Origin: an uncultured Ilumatobacter sp.
GTDB lineage: Bacteria > Actinomycetota > Acidimicrobiia > Acidimicrobiales > Ilumatobacteraceae
Reading direction: 5' to 3'
DNA: 64,000 bases
NCBI GenBank assembly: GCA_938091165.1
Contig: CALKNK010000016.1
Location: 235,099-299,098 of the forward strand
The translations under genes were made by a program, and so were the position numbers. Of this stretch, positions 17,955 through 27,356 are shown piece after piece; position 1 is the first letter of the stretch; the number at the start of each line of letters is the position of its first letter. The notes below the pieces were generated by a model, which saw only the letters and a program-made list of their open reading frames with translations, made no database searches and had not been told where the DNA came from.

Positions 17955-19067
17955 TCAGCGCTCGAAAAGCGCTGAAACAAATTCGTCAGGATCAAAGTCG
18001 ACAAGATCGCCTATCGTTTCGCCGATACCGGCCAGCTTGACCGGGATACCGAGTTCGGTCTCGATAGCGAACACGATGCCACCCTTGGCAGACCCGTCGA
18101 GCTTGGTGAGAACCACTCCGGTGACATCAGTTACCTCGCCGAATTCTCGAGCTTGTGTCAGACCGTTCTGACCTGTGGTCGCGTCGATCACCAAGAGCGT
18201 CTCGGTGACCTTTCCTGCGCCCCTCTCCGCAACACGCCGCACCTTGGCGAGCTCCTCCATCAGGTTGCTTTTCGTATGCAAGCGACCCGCAGTGTCCGCC
18301 AAAACGAGCCCGATATTTTTCGATGCGGCCCTTTCGACACCGTCAAAGATGACCGAGCTCGGATCTGCACCGTCTGCGCCGCGCACGATCTCGATATCGC
18401 TGCGATTCGCCCAGGTGGTTAGTTGCTCAGCTGCTGCGGCACGGAACGTGTCGCCAGCAGCAAGCAGCACCGTGCGGCCTGCATCGACCTGCTGTTTGGC
18501 GAGCTTGCCGATTGTTGTCGTTTTGCCGACGCCGTTGACGCCGACGAACATCCAGACGTTGGGGGCGCCCTGATCAAGCGCCTCGAAGTTCAACGACCGA
18601 TCCGTCCCAGCGAGCCGTGACTTCATGTCGGCATCAAGCGCGTTTAGCAGCGCTTCAGGCTCAGTAATTTCCTTGTCCTTGACCCGGGCGCGAAGCCCGC
18701 CGACCAATTCGTCCGCGATACTGACGCCGATATCAGCACGAAGCAAAGCCTCTTCCAATTCGTCAAACGACTCATCGGTAATAGCTGACCGGCTGAGCAC
18801 GCCAGAGATTGCGCTGGCGAAGGTCGAACGCGCTTTGGCCAGCCGTTCGCGCATCGTGCCTGCCGGCAGTTCATCTATAACGGCGGGTTCATCGGCGCGC
18901 TGATCAGCCGCCGAGCCGTCGTCGGCTAGTCGGGGCTGTGCCGCCGTATGCGCAGCAGTGCGCGGCGGCGCTTGCGCGCCCTCGCGACGCCGATTAAAGA
19001 CGATAACGCCAACACCAAAGGCGATGACCAGCACCGCCAGGATCAGAAAAATGATCTCGATACCCAT
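17955..19067 (-). CDS. ftsY: SRP receptor FtsY
   Basis: A 370-residue SRP receptor GTPase. Unlike the acidic soluble form of E. coli, it starts with a membrane helix (IIFLILAVLVIAFGVGVIVFN) followed by a short linker, as in several Actinobacteria. The NG domain follows: P-loop VGVNGVGKTTTIGKLA near 173, DTAGRLHTK near 258, TKLDGSAKGGIVF near 320 and GIGETIGDLVDFDPDEFV at the end. It pairs functionally with Ffh, encoded next. A 931-base gap separates it from smc upstream. Confidence 0.98.
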   Translation of the reverse strand: MGIEIIFLILAVLVIAFGVGVIVFNRRREGAQAPPRTAAHTAAQPRLADDGSAADQRADEPAVIDELPAGTMRERLAKARSTFASAISGVLSRSAITDESFDELEEALLRADIGVSIADELVGGLRARVKDKEITEPEALLNALDADMKSRLAGTDRSLNFEALDQGAPNVWMFVGVNGVGKTTTIGKLAKQQVDAGRTVLLAAGDTFRAAAAEQLTTWANRSDIEIVRGADGADPSSVIFDGVERAASKNIGLVLADTAGRLHTKSNLMEELAKVRRVAERGAGKVTETLLVIDATTGQNGLTQAREFGEVTDVTGVVLTKLDGSAKGGIVFAIETELGIPVKLAGIGETIGDLVDFDPDEFVSALFER

Positions 19068-19998
19068 GGAGAGCTGACGTTATCGGAGGGCCGAGAGCAC
19101 CGTGGAGCTCCCCTGACACACTCGGTCGAGCCGAGGGTCAAACGAAGGATCAGGTCAATACGACCAGCTCAATTAGATACCTGCCCGGCAAGGCCAAACA
19201 GCGGAGACAGAGCGGACCGAAGTTGACGGTATCGCGACCGCAGGGCGAGCAGCCCGACGCTGCTACGTCAACACCCTGGTCCGCTATGGCCCGAGTTACG
19301 TCCCCGATTTCCACATTGCGTCGGGGTTTCACCGGTTGGAGCTTGATCGGGACCCACGGAAAAGGTTCCAAACTTGTTCGAAATTCGAACGTCAGGTAAG
19401 AGGTGCAGCGCCATGTGCGGGAACACCCGTGCAGTGCCGCTTCGCTAGCCTCCAGTTAGGCGCGGCTGTCGAACATTCGAAAAGGGCCCTGACGGAACGA
19501 CGGTCCGGCAAGCGCTTGCAAGACCCAATCACGGTCGTCTCTTATGTAGTTGAGAACAAGGACACCAAAGGCCGACCCCCTGCGGGAACTGATCAATGCG
19601 TCCAAATTGTCCGCCATCGAATTTCGCTCCTTGAACGAAAAAGGACACGAACCGCATCACCATCAACATTGCCGCCACCCTGAGCAGCGAACAGTGCGAG
19701 CGGGTAGAGCACGTTGACGCCGAATTCGGCCAGGTATAGAGATGCACTAACGAAAGCCGGAGAAATTCCCCCAGAGCTTGACAACGTCGTCCACTAGCAC
19801 TGCCTGCTCGGAGATCCGGAACTAGACAGGGCGTGGTGATCGGTCCCAGTCTCGGAGTCCCCAAGTTGCGTGACCTGAAGACAGCACGCCGTCTCATCCG
19901 GGCGGTCCAAGATGACTCAATCGCGATTTCGTAGCACCCGCTGAGAGTGCAATCGAGTTCAGGACACCGGATCCTCGGCTGGTTGCGCTCGGCCAGTC
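19068..19998. other. 931-base gap between ftsY and smc
   Basis: An unusually long gap inside an otherwise tight housekeeping cluster. Minus-strand frames (for example 19593-19784, with a hydrophobic LYLAEFGVNVLYPLALFAAQ) and a plus-strand frame at 19336-19683 have no recognisable domain, no good start and no clear ribosome binding site. A perfect 7-1-7 inverted repeat, GTTCGAA-A-TTCGAAC, lies at 19376-19390. The stretch could be decayed DNA from a lost gene. No tRNA or known RNA was recognised. Confidence 0.4.
19376..19390. promoter_or_regulatory. Perfect palindrome, possible operator
   Basis: GTTCGAA-A-TTCGAAC is a perfect inverted repeat with a one-base centre. The half-sites face the opposite way from the Gram-positive LexA box (CGAAC-N4-GTTCG), so it is not a standard SOS box. 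It is about 310 bases upstream of the ftsY start, so a role for that gene is doubtful. Confidence 0.25.
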
Positions 19999-22900
19999 CT
20001 ATGGGACAAGCCGTTCGGCCTCGGACTTCTCGGTAACCACCTTGGAGGAGCCTCCCGGCTGCATCGAAACACCGAGGAGAACATCACCTGCCTCCATCGT
20101 CCGCTTCTGGTGCGAGACCACAATGAGCTGTGCGTCCTTACGGAATTCTTGGATGAGCCCGAGAAAGCGGTGCAGGTTCACATCATCTAGGGCGGCTTCA
20201 ACTTCATCCATAACATAGAACGGCGAAGGCCGCGACCGGAAGACGGCGAACAGGTACGCCAGCGCCGTCAGTGACCGCTCCCCTCCCGACAGCAATGACA
20301 GCTTCTTGACGTTCTTGCCACTCGGCTTCGCTTCGACTTCGATGCCCGTGTTGAGCATGTCGTCAGGCAGCGTCAGCTTCAGGTCGCCCTTACCGCCAGG
20401 GAATAGCAGCGCGAACAGCTCGGTGAAGTTCCGGGCAACGTCGTAGAACGCCGAGGCAAACACATTCTGGATCTCGGCATCGACCGCTGTAATGACCCGA
20501 GCCAGTTCGCGGCGGGTGCTTCGTACATCCTCAAGTTGCTCTTCAAGGAACCCATGCCGAGCCTGCAGCTCGTTGAACTCTTCGAGGGCCAAGGGATTGA
20601 TGGGGCCAAGCAGACGAAGCTCACGTTCGAGCTCACGCACACGCCCCGCTGGAGTCGCTCCGTCGGGAACATCCGGCATCTCAGTGGCCTCAGCGACCGC
20701 TGGTTCAATATCAAGTTCACGGCGCAGTGTCTCGATAGCTGTTTCAAGACGCAACTTCGCCTCGGCTTCCTCGAGTTCCGCTTTGCGAGCCTTTTCTCGG
20801 GTCACATCGAGCGCCTGTTCCCTTTCGGCTCGGTTGTGGCGCAACGTTTCAAGCTCAGCCGTGAGTCCGCGAACCTCGTGGCTCTGTTTGCGACGCTTCT
20901 CGGCCAGTTTAGCGTAGTGACTTTCGACGACGAGGCGGTGCTGCTCGACGAGCGCAGCAAGCCGATCGATCACATCGATCTGACGCTCGATGACAAGCCG
21001 CTTACCCTCCGCAGCGACACGAGCTTCTTCGTCTGCATCAAGACGACGCTCGGTCTCGTCGAGACGACGTTCATTGAGCTGCTGGCGTTCCTGCAAACCA
21101 GCAAGTCGGACCTCGATGTCACGGCGGCGCGACGACAGCAAAGCCGAGCGAGCTTCGAGATCGGCCCGGAGCTCTCCCCGCGCTCGCGCTGCTTCCGACT
21201 CAGCCTGCTCGTCGCTCTCGAGCGCTGGGAGAAGCGCCTCGATGTCGGTGATTCGCTGCTGCTCACGTTTGATGTTGGATTCTGCCTCGGTGATATTTCG
21301 GTCGAGTGTTTCGAATTCGGCTTGGATTTCACGCTGCTCACCGTGAGTTCGTGACAAGCCTTCTGAAGCGGCGCTGAACCGTGCGTCGTTGGCGTCCAGT
21401 CGCTTGGCGAGCTCGACCTCAGTATTTCTGGCGGCAAGGAGTACCCGCTCAGTCTCGTCGACAGCACCACGCGCCCTGACAAGTTCGGCACTCGCAGTCG
21501 TCGAACGGTCGCTCGCCTCCTCAAGTGCGGCAGCTGTGGCTCCGCCTCCAGCTGTGCCGATGCGCCAGCCGCTCAGTCCGAATCGGTCACCCGAGCCAGT
21601 AATGACAACTGCTTCCGGATGTTGCATTGCAGCGTCAAGTGCCTCGGAGAGTTCGTCAATCCGCACCGCTGAACCGAGCAGACCGTCGAGCAAAGCCTCG
21701 ACCTCGGGACGTTGGCTGCGCGTGTGAGGGCGCACAGGGTCACCCAACGCCGGAGCATTGGGCCCCTTGGGGTGAGCGCCAAGGGCGATAACGGCGCCGC
21801 TTGTGTCGCTGCTCCTAAGAGCATCTAAAGCTCGACGACCTGCAGCCGGGTCGTCGACCACGACGGCAATGAGCGACTCGCCGAGAGCAGCCTCGACGGC
21901 CGGCTCCCAGCCTTCATCAATCTCGATCAAATCGAGCAGCGTTCCCAGTACACCGTCGACGCCCTGGAGACGCTCAGCGCCCGCCCTCGCGCGCGCCGCG
22001 TCAAGCGCCATCTGGAGAGCCTCAACTCGTGCCGCCCATCGTGAGGCTTCCTCGGCAGCATCGTTGCGCAGCGACTGACGAGCTTCGAAGGCGGCCTGCG
22101 CTTCCATGGCGGCCCGCTCGGCGGCCTCAACCTCATCAACGAGCGGCGCTTCAATGGCCCCTGCCTCATCGCAGTCAGTGCGGAATCGGGCAGCCTCTTC
22201 TTGCGCGAGCTGAAAGCGATTAGTCAGCAGTTCCCTGTGAGCGACCATCCGGTTGAGTTCACCCTTTGTGCGGTCTACCGCGGACGTGATCGACCGCAGC
22301 TCGCCGCGAACCTCGGCAGCCGCGCTGGCTGCTTTTGTGGTGGTCTGATCTTCGCGTACTGCTTCGAGAATGTTCTCCCGTTCGCTTCGAAACGACGACT
22401 CGTCAAAACTGAGCTGGCCTGTTTCAGGCTCGAGCTCCAGAAGTTCAGCCGCTGCCTTTTCAATTTCTTCACGGAACCGGGCCGCGTCTGCCTCGAGGTT
22501 CGCAACCACGCCGGCGTCGAGGAGTTGACCCTTGTCGCGTTCAAGCGAGCGGCGACGCTCGACGAGTACCGCAGCCAGTCCCCGCGCCCGTTCGCGAAGT
22601 TGCTCGACGTAGCGCAAGCGATCGCTAATGTCGCTTGCCCCGCGTGCCGAAAGTTGCGCCTCAATCGTCATCACTGCCGTATCGAGCACCGCAAGGGACG
22701 ACTTCAGTTCAGCTTCGTCGGTGGAACTCTCAAGCTTGGCCGAGGCCAAAGCTTCGAGCTTCACTCGCAGACTCGCTATTTCGCGACCAGAAACAAAAGC
22801 CTTCAAAGCCGCCAGCTCAATAATGAGCGAACCATGACGCTCGGCGGCTTTAGCCTGACGCTCGAGTGGGCGAAGCTGGCGGCGGACTTCTCGCAGCAGG

Positions 22901-23487
22901 TCCTGCACGCGCAGCAAATTTGCCTCGGTTGCGTCGAGGCGACGCTCAGCTTTTTCTTTGCGCTTCCGGAACTTCAGCACCCCGGCAGCTTCTTCAATGA
23001 TCGCCCGCCGGTCCTCAGGGCGGGCGTTGAGTACTGCGTCAATCTGGCCCTGGCTGACAATGACGTGCTGTTGCCGACCGACGCCGGCATCGCTGAGTAG
23101 TTCTTGGACGTCGAGCAGGCGACAACCGACGCCATTGATCATGTACTCGGATTCGCCGGTGCGGAACAAGATCCGCGTGACAGTGATCTCGCTGAACTCC
23201 AGACCGAGCGTGCCGTCGGCGTTGTCAATCGTGATGCTGACTTCAGCGCGTCCGAGCGCAGGACGCTTTGCGGTTCCAGCAAAGATGACATCATCCATTT
23301 TTTGTGAGCGAACAGCTTTCGGAGCTTGCGCTCCGAGCACCCAGGCGATCGCGTCAACGACGTTCGACTTACCCGATCCATTGGGTCCGACCACCACAGT
23401 CACACCAGGTTCGAGCACCATCGGCGTGCTGTCGGCGAACGACTTGAAACCCTTGACGGTCAGATTCTTCAGGTACACAGCGGTCAT
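19999..23487 (-). CDS. smc: Chromosome segregation protein SMC
   Basis: A 1162-residue condensin ATPase that, with ScpAB, compacts and segregates the chromosome. Walker A GPNGSGKS is at 34-41. Two long coiled coils flank a hinge near residues 500-640 (VDGVLGTLLDLIEIDEGWEPAVEAAL). The C-terminal head has the signature LSLLSGGERSLTALAYLFAVF and Walker B FYVMDEVEAALDD. The length is standard. It begins 64 bases after mutM and is read in the same direction as mutM, rnc and acpP. Confidence 0.98.
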   Translation of the reverse strand: MTAVYLKNLTVKGFKSFADSTPMVLEPGVTVVVGPNGSGKSNVVDAIAWVLGAQAPKAVRSQKMDDVIFAGTAKRPALGRAEVSITIDNADGTLGLEFSEITVTRILFRTGESEYMINGVGCRLLDVQELLSDAGVGRQQHVIVSQGQIDAVLNARPEDRRAIIEEAAGVLKFRKRKEKAERRLDATEANLLRVQDLLREVRRQLRPLERQAKAAERHGSLIIELAALKAFVSGREIASLRVKLEALASAKLESSTDEAELKSSLAVLDTAVMTIEAQLSARGASDISDRLRYVEQLRERARGLAAVLVERRRSLERDKGQLLDAGVVANLEADAARFREEIEKAAAELLELEPETGQLSFDESSFRSERENILEAVREDQTTTKAASAAAEVRGELRSITSAVDRTKGELNRMVAHRELLTNRFQLAQEEAARFRTDCDEAGAIEAPLVDEVEAAERAAMEAQAAFEARQSLRNDAAEEASRWAARVEALQMALDAARARAGAERLQGVDGVLGTLLDLIEIDEGWEPAVEAALGESLIAVVVDDPAAGRRALDALRSSDTSGAVIALGAHPKGPNAPALGDPVRPHTRSQRPEVEALLDGLLGSAVRIDELSEALDAAMQHPEAVVITGSGDRFGLSGWRIGTAGGGATAAALEEASDRSTTASAELVRARGAVDETERVLLAARNTEVELAKRLDANDARFSAASEGLSRTHGEQREIQAEFETLDRNITEAESNIKREQQRITDIEALLPALESDEQAESEAARARGELRADLEARSALLSSRRRDIEVRLAGLQERQQLNERRLDETERRLDADEEARVAAEGKRLVIERQIDVIDRLAALVEQHRLVVESHYAKLAEKRRKQSHEVRGLTAELETLRHNRAEREQALDVTREKARKAELEEAEAKLRLETAIETLRRELDIEPAVAEATEMPDVPDGATPAGRVRELERELRLLGPINPLALEEFNELQARHGFLEEQLEDVRSTRRELARVITAVDAEIQNVFASAFYDVARNFTELFALLFPGGKGDLKLTLPDDMLNTGIEVEAKPSGKNVKKLSLLSGGERSLTALAYLFAVFRSRPSPFYVMDEVEAALDDVNLHRFLGLIQEFRKDAQLIVVSHQKRTMEAGDVLLGVSMQPGGSSKVVTEKSEAERLVP

Positions 23488-23551
23488 GAAGCTACTTGCT
23501 CAGCCGCCTGCTCCCCCAACATCAGACAACCACTTATTGCGTGGCTGGTCA

Positions 23552-24388
23552 TCAATGCTGACAAACAGGACAGTGGTGAGTGGAACGACCGCCCGCAATC
23601 GTGCGTCGAATCCATCCGCGCGCGCACGTGCTGCAGCGTTGTCCAGCGCGCCCGTAGACGCGATGTTCGTTCTGGAAGCTGCCGACCTCGCCCTCCACAT
23701 CAACGTATTGCGCATCCCCCAACGTCGATCCACCGGCTTTGATCGAATCGTTCAAAATATTGCGGATCGCATCATGAAGCCGCCACGTCGCTGCTGCGTC
23801 AATCGTTTTGGCCGAGCGATCCGGACGTAGGCGGGCACGGTGAAGGATCTCGTCCGCGTAAATGTTGCCGATGCCAGCGACCTTGGTCTGGTCGAGCAAA
23901 AACGGTTTGAGTTTCTGGTTAGTGGCTCGGACGAGCTGACGAAGATGACTGCGTGGGAAGTCTTCCGCAATGGGATCGACTCCAAGTCGGGCGATGGGCG
24001 GCAACTCAATAGCTGCATTGGCGGGGTCGTAAACCACGACCTCACCGAACGTGCGTGGATCGACAAACCACATTTCCGTGTCGTTGTCGAGCGACAACAC
24101 GACATGGGCATGCACCGGCCGCTCAGCTTCCTTGCCGGCGACCAGAACCTGGCCGCTCATCCGCAGATGGATCATCATGACGTTGCCAGAGTCGAGCGGC
24201 ATGAGTAGATACTTACCTCGACGTTCGGCCCGCAGAATGGTCGTATTGGTCAGCCCGTCGATCAATGCCTCCTTCGACGTACGCCGCACAACCCGCTCGC
24301 GGCCAACCTCGACATGTTCGACGCTCCTGCCGACCAGACGCTGCGCAAGTCCTCGACGGATAGTCTCAACTTCGGGAAGTTCGGGCAT
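23552..24388 (-). CDS. mutM: Formamidopyrimidine-DNA glycosylase (Fpg)
   Basis: A 278-residue base-excision enzyme that removes 8-oxoguanine and nicks the abasic site. The catalytic N-terminus MPELPEVETIRRGL is intact (Pro/Glu after Met). The conserved Lys lies in RRGKYLLM. The helix-two-turn-helix QTKVAGIGNIYADEILHRA follows, and the C-terminal zinc finger is complete, with C-x2-C in CSTCARG and C-x2-C in CPVCQH. It starts nine bases after the rnc stop, within the rnc-mutM-smc unit seen in many Gram-positives. Confidence 0.98.
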   Translation of the reverse strand: MPELPEVETIRRGLAQRLVGRSVEHVEVGRERVVRRTSKEALIDGLTNTTILRAERRGKYLLMPLDSGNVMMIHLRMSGQVLVAGKEAERPVHAHVVLSLDNDTEMWFVDPRTFGEVVVYDPANAAIELPPIARLGVDPIAEDFPRSHLRQLVRATNQKLKPFLLDQTKVAGIGNIYADEILHRARLRPDRSAKTIDAAATWRLHDAIRNILNDSIKAGGSTLGDAQYVDVEGEVGSFQNEHRVYGRAGQRCSTCARGWIRRTIAGGRSTHHCPVCQH

Positions 24389-24397
24389 CGAAGTAAT

Positions 24398-25114
24398 TCA
24401 GCGCAACGTAGCGGCTGCAACCGAGGCGGCGGATTGCTCGGCAGCTTTCTTCGAGCGCCCAGAACCCTCGCCAAGCAGATCGCCATCGAGCGACACGGTC
24501 GCCTGAAACGACTTTGCGTGGTCTGGACCAGTTGACGTGACCGTGTACACCGGCGCGCTGCGTCCCGCCCTTGCGGCTAGCTCCTGCAACTGGGTCTTAT
24601 GATCGAGTTGGTTGAGACGACCGACGGAGGTCAACATTCTGGGTGCAACCCAACGCTGAACCATGGCGTAGGCCGGCTCGGTGCCACCGTCGAGATATAC
24701 CGCTCCGAGGACCGCCTCGAAGGCGTCTGACAAAATCGATGGTTTCTCTGCACCACCTGCTAGCGCTTCGCCCTTGCCGAGTAACAGATGCGGGCCAATG
24801 CCGATCGACTCAGCGACTTCAGCGAGAGCGCTTGCGTTGACCACGCTCTTACGCAGGTCCGTGAGGAACCCTTCGGCAAGTGCATCAAACTGACGAAATG
24901 CGATGTCAGCAATCACCCAACCGAGCACTGCGTCGCCGAGAAATTCGAGTCGTTCGTTGCTGTGTTCTCCCGCCGTTTCGGCACACCAAGATCGGTGGGC
25001 CATCGCTTGCCGCAACAAGTCGATATTAGAGAACTCATGGCCAATCGTGACCGCTAACGACGCCAGGTCAGGCGGGGCGTCGTTAGGCACGCGAGACACC
25101 TCAGTCGTTGGCAT
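24398..25114 (-). CDS. rnc: Ribonuclease III
   Basis: A 238-residue double-strand-specific RNase that processes rRNA precursors and structured mRNAs. The nuclease signature NERLEFLGDAVLGWVIA is near residue 54, and the second acidic cluster is in FEAVLGAVYLDGG near 133. A C-terminal dsRNA-binding domain spans about 165-238 (KTQLQELAARAG, AKSFQATVSLDG, KKAAEQSAASVAAATL). The ATG at 25114 lies 14 bases inside the end of acpP, so the two genes are coupled. Confidence 0.97.
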   Translation of the reverse strand: MPTTEVSRVPNDAPPDLASLAVTIGHEFSNIDLLRQAMAHRSWCAETAGEHSNERLEFLGDAVLGWVIADIAFRQFDALAEGFLTDLRKSVVNASALAEVAESIGIGPHLLLGKGEALAGGAEKPSILSDAFEAVLGAVYLDGGTEPAYAMVQRWVAPRMLTSVGRLNQLDHKTQLQELAARAGRSAPVYTVTSTGPDHAKSFQATVSLDGDLLGEGSGRSKKAAEQSAASVAAATLR

Positions 25115-25373
25115 GTTCGTGGACGTAGTCCACGGCGTCGCGCACGGTCTTCAGATCTTCAAGGTCCTCATCTTGGATGCGAAATCCATCCACACGGTCG
25201 CTGAGCGCTTCTTCGAGCGCCTCAACGAGTTCAATCAGAGCAAGCGAGTCGGCTTCGAGGTCATCAGCGAAGGATTGGCCTTCGCTGATTGTGTCGGGTT
25301 CGATCTCAAGGATGTCAGACAATGCGTCACGGACAATTTTGAGGACTTCGTCACGCTTGATTTCGGCGGCCAT
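25101..25373 (-). CDS. acpP: Acyl carrier protein
   Basis: A 90-residue acidic ACP. The phosphopantetheine attachment Ser sits in EADSLALIELVEALEEAL, where the usual DSLD/E reads DSLAL. Helices I and IV are recognisable. It shuttles acyl chains for fatty-acid synthesis. Its neighbours plsX (upstream) and rnc (downstream) are the classic plsX-acpP-rnc arrangement. The 8-residue C-terminal extension ends HVHEHAND. Confidence 0.95.
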   Translation of the reverse strand: MAAEIKRDEVLKIVRDALSDILEIEPDTISEGQSFADDLEADSLALIELVEALEEALSDRVDGFRIQDEDLEDLKTVRDAVDYVHEHAND

Positions 25374-25404
25374 ATCGCTGAGTCTAACTCAGCGGGTCGA
25401 CGGT

Positions 25405-26394
25405 TCAATCTGTCGGTGCGGCGCCGGCGATGGCATCACGGATCTCAATCACCATGTCGTGTTTAACGAGATCGCACGCAACTTTGATGCCGTTTTCGAT
25501 TGCCCGGGCACCCGACGATCCATGAGCGATGATGCATACACCGTCGACCCCGAGGAGGACGGCCCCCCCGTACGTGTCCGGATTCAGCGTCTCGTAGAGC
25601 GGTAGCAATGCTGGCATCAGCGCATCGGCATGATCTTTATAGTCAGGCTGGGCAAACGCTTCAAGGAGTGCCCCAATGACGGCGTGCATACCGCCTTCGA
25701 GCGTCTTGAGGACGACGTTGCCGGTGAATCCGTCGGTGACACATACATCAACATCGTCACTCATGACGTCGCGGCCTTCGACGTTGCCGATGAAATTTAA
25801 GCCCGGCGCAGCCGCGAGCAGCGTGTGCGCCGCCTTGCGCAGTGTGTCGCCCTTGCCTGGTTCCTCTCCAATTGACAACAAGCCGACACGTGGATTCTCA
25901 ATTCCGAATCGACGACGCGCATACACAGCTCCCATCAGGGCAAATTGAACGAGCCATTCCGGCTGAACCTCTGCGTTAGCACCAGCATCAAGCAGCACAG
26001 TCGGAGTTGTTCCAGGAACCGGGATCGGCGTTGCGATCGCCGGACGCTTGACTCCCGAGATGCGACCCATGCGGAGCAGCGCAGCCGCCATCGTGGCGCC
26101 GGTGTTGCCCGCTGAGATCATGGCACTTGCTTTGCCATCTCGAACGGCCTCTGCGGCGCGCACCAAGGTCGAGTCCTTCTTTCCACGGATACTCTGAGCG
26201 GGGTCATCGAGCATGCCGATGACCTCAGATGCGTGGATCAGCTCCAAAGTCGAATCGTCGGCTGTGGTTCCTTTGAGCCCATCAGGGCCGACCAGAACAA
26301 CCGGGGCGCCTGCTGCAGCAGCGGCGTGCGCACCATCAAGAATGGGTTGCGGCGCGAGATCGCCACCCATGGCGTCGACTGCGACGGGAAGCAT
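25405..26394 (-). CDS. plsX: Phosphate acyltransferase PlsX
   Basis: A 329-residue enzyme that converts acyl-ACP to acyl-phosphate, the first step of phospholipid synthesis in most bacteria. The start is MLPVAVDAMGGDLAP at 26394; the 44 open codons upstream overlap rpmF and are rejected. Further family landmarks are AMISAGNTGATMAAAL near 100, LLDAGANAEVQPEWL near 145 and VTDGFTGNVVLKTLEG near 225. It lies 31 bases upstream of acpP, its likely substrate donor, and 14 bases after rpmF. Confidence 0.97.
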   Translation of the reverse strand: MLPVAVDAMGGDLAPQPILDGAHAAAAAGAPVVLVGPDGLKGTTADDSTLELIHASEVIGMLDDPAQSIRGKKDSTLVRAAEAVRDGKASAMISAGNTGATMAAALLRMGRISGVKRPAIATPIPVPGTTPTVLLDAGANAEVQPEWLVQFALMGAVYARRRFGIENPRVGLLSIGEEPGKGDTLRKAAHTLLAAAPGLNFIGNVEGRDVMSDDVDVCVTDGFTGNVVLKTLEGGMHAVIGALLEAFAQPDYKDHADALMPALLPLYETLNPDTYGGAVLLGVDGVCIIAHGSSGARAIENGIKVACDLVKHDMVIEIRDAIAGAAPTD

Positions 26395-26408
26395 GCTTGA
26401 AATCGAGC

Positions 26409-26585
26409 TCAGACGTCCACGACAACTCGGTCTTTGTACCACCCGCAGCTGCCACACACCGTATGCGGCGTCTTGGCGTTGCCACAGCGGGGGCAAATGC
26501 TCCGTGGTGGTGTTTGCAGCTTCCAAGCGCTGGCACGACGGCTGCGGGTCTTCGACTTCGATGTCTTCTTCTTGGGAACGGCCAT
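26409..26585 (-). CDS. rpmF: 50S ribosomal protein L32
   Basis: A 58-residue zinc-type L32: MAVPKKKTSKSKTRSRR at the start and two Cys pairs, CPRCGN and CGSCGWYKDR. Upstream in-frame codons to 26615 are not family-like, and the MAVPKKKTS start is near-universal. rpmF next to yceD and plsX is a widely conserved linkage between ribosome and lipid genes. Confidence 0.97.
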   Translation of the reverse strand: MAVPKKKTSKSKTRSRRASAWKLQTPPRSICPRCGNAKTPHTVCGSCGWYKDRVVVDV

Positions 26586-26756
26586 CGTTCGCTCTTTCGT
26601 TACTGCGTCGACCACTCTGGCCGACGGAAAATCATATGCCGCTACGCAGTTCTGCCGGCGCAGCGACGTTCAACGTTATCGCCACCTGACGAAGATCAAT
26701 GCTCAACGCACGAATCGCTCATTGCCAATTGACCAGCCAGCAAAACAGGCAGTGGA

Positions 26757-27269
26757 TCAAGACTCGTCGAGCACCAAACCGTCAAGGGCAGACCACCGAT
26801 GATCTGTCACAGTCGTGTCACACTCGCACGATGTTCCGTTCAAGTCGATCCCGCAGGCGGGACACAGGCCAGCACAGTCCTCGGCGCAGACCTGTTCGGC
26901 GTCAAGTTCGATCAATGCGAGCTCGCGGACCATGGCCGTGAGGTCAAGTTGCCCGTTCTCGATGGGGTATGCGTCTTCGTTGGTCAGTTCGATCTGGTAC
27001 AGCTCGTCAACAAAGACAACGGCAACGCCAGCGACGTCCTTCAAACAGCGTCTGCACGCCGAACTCCATGGCGGTCGGACCGAACCCTTAACAACGATGC
27101 CATCGTTCATCGAAGTAAGCACGAGCGCAACACCAATGTCACCGTCAAGTCGTTCGTGCAACACCCCCAAAGGTTCAGCCGGAACAATCGCATCCACTGA
27201 GCGCACCGTTCCAGGCTGCCGCAGCAGCTCAATCGCATTGACCCGAAGGGGTCGCAACTCATTCGCCAT
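26757..27269 (-). CDS. YceD/DUF177-family protein
   Basis: A 170-residue DUF177 protein. Bacterial and plastid members are needed for 23S rRNA accumulation, though the mechanism is not settled. A likely zinc site is formed by CRRC in SACRRCLKDV and by the C-terminal CAEDCAGLCPACG...CECD cluster. The start MANELRPLRVNAIELL (27269) is chosen over the upstream open frame, which is Pro-rich and unlike the family. It sits directly before rpmF, its usual partner, and 87 bases after the SepIVA-like gene. Confidence 0.9.
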   Translation of the reverse strand: MANELRPLRVNAIELLRQPGTVRSVDAIVPAEPLGVLHERLDGDIGVALVLTSMNDGIVVKGSVRPPWSSACRRCLKDVAGVAVVFVDELYQIELTNEDAYPIENGQLDLTAMVRELALIELDAEQVCAEDCAGLCPACGIDLNGTSCECDTTVTDHRWSALDGLVLDES

Positions 27270-27356
27270 AGGAAGTGATGGTATCGGTGCGAAGCAGCGA
27301 GGTCGCCCGGGAAAGATCGGTGCCAAGATCGGACAAGCCGGCCTTGGCAAAATCAA

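Noticed and set aside
19376..19390. LexA/SOS box
   Set aside because: The half-sites are in the reverse orientation and spacing relative to actinobacterial or Gram-positive LexA boxes.
22201..23100. 299-codon plus-strand frame
   Set aside because: Antisense to the smc coiled-coil region; arises from its biased codons.
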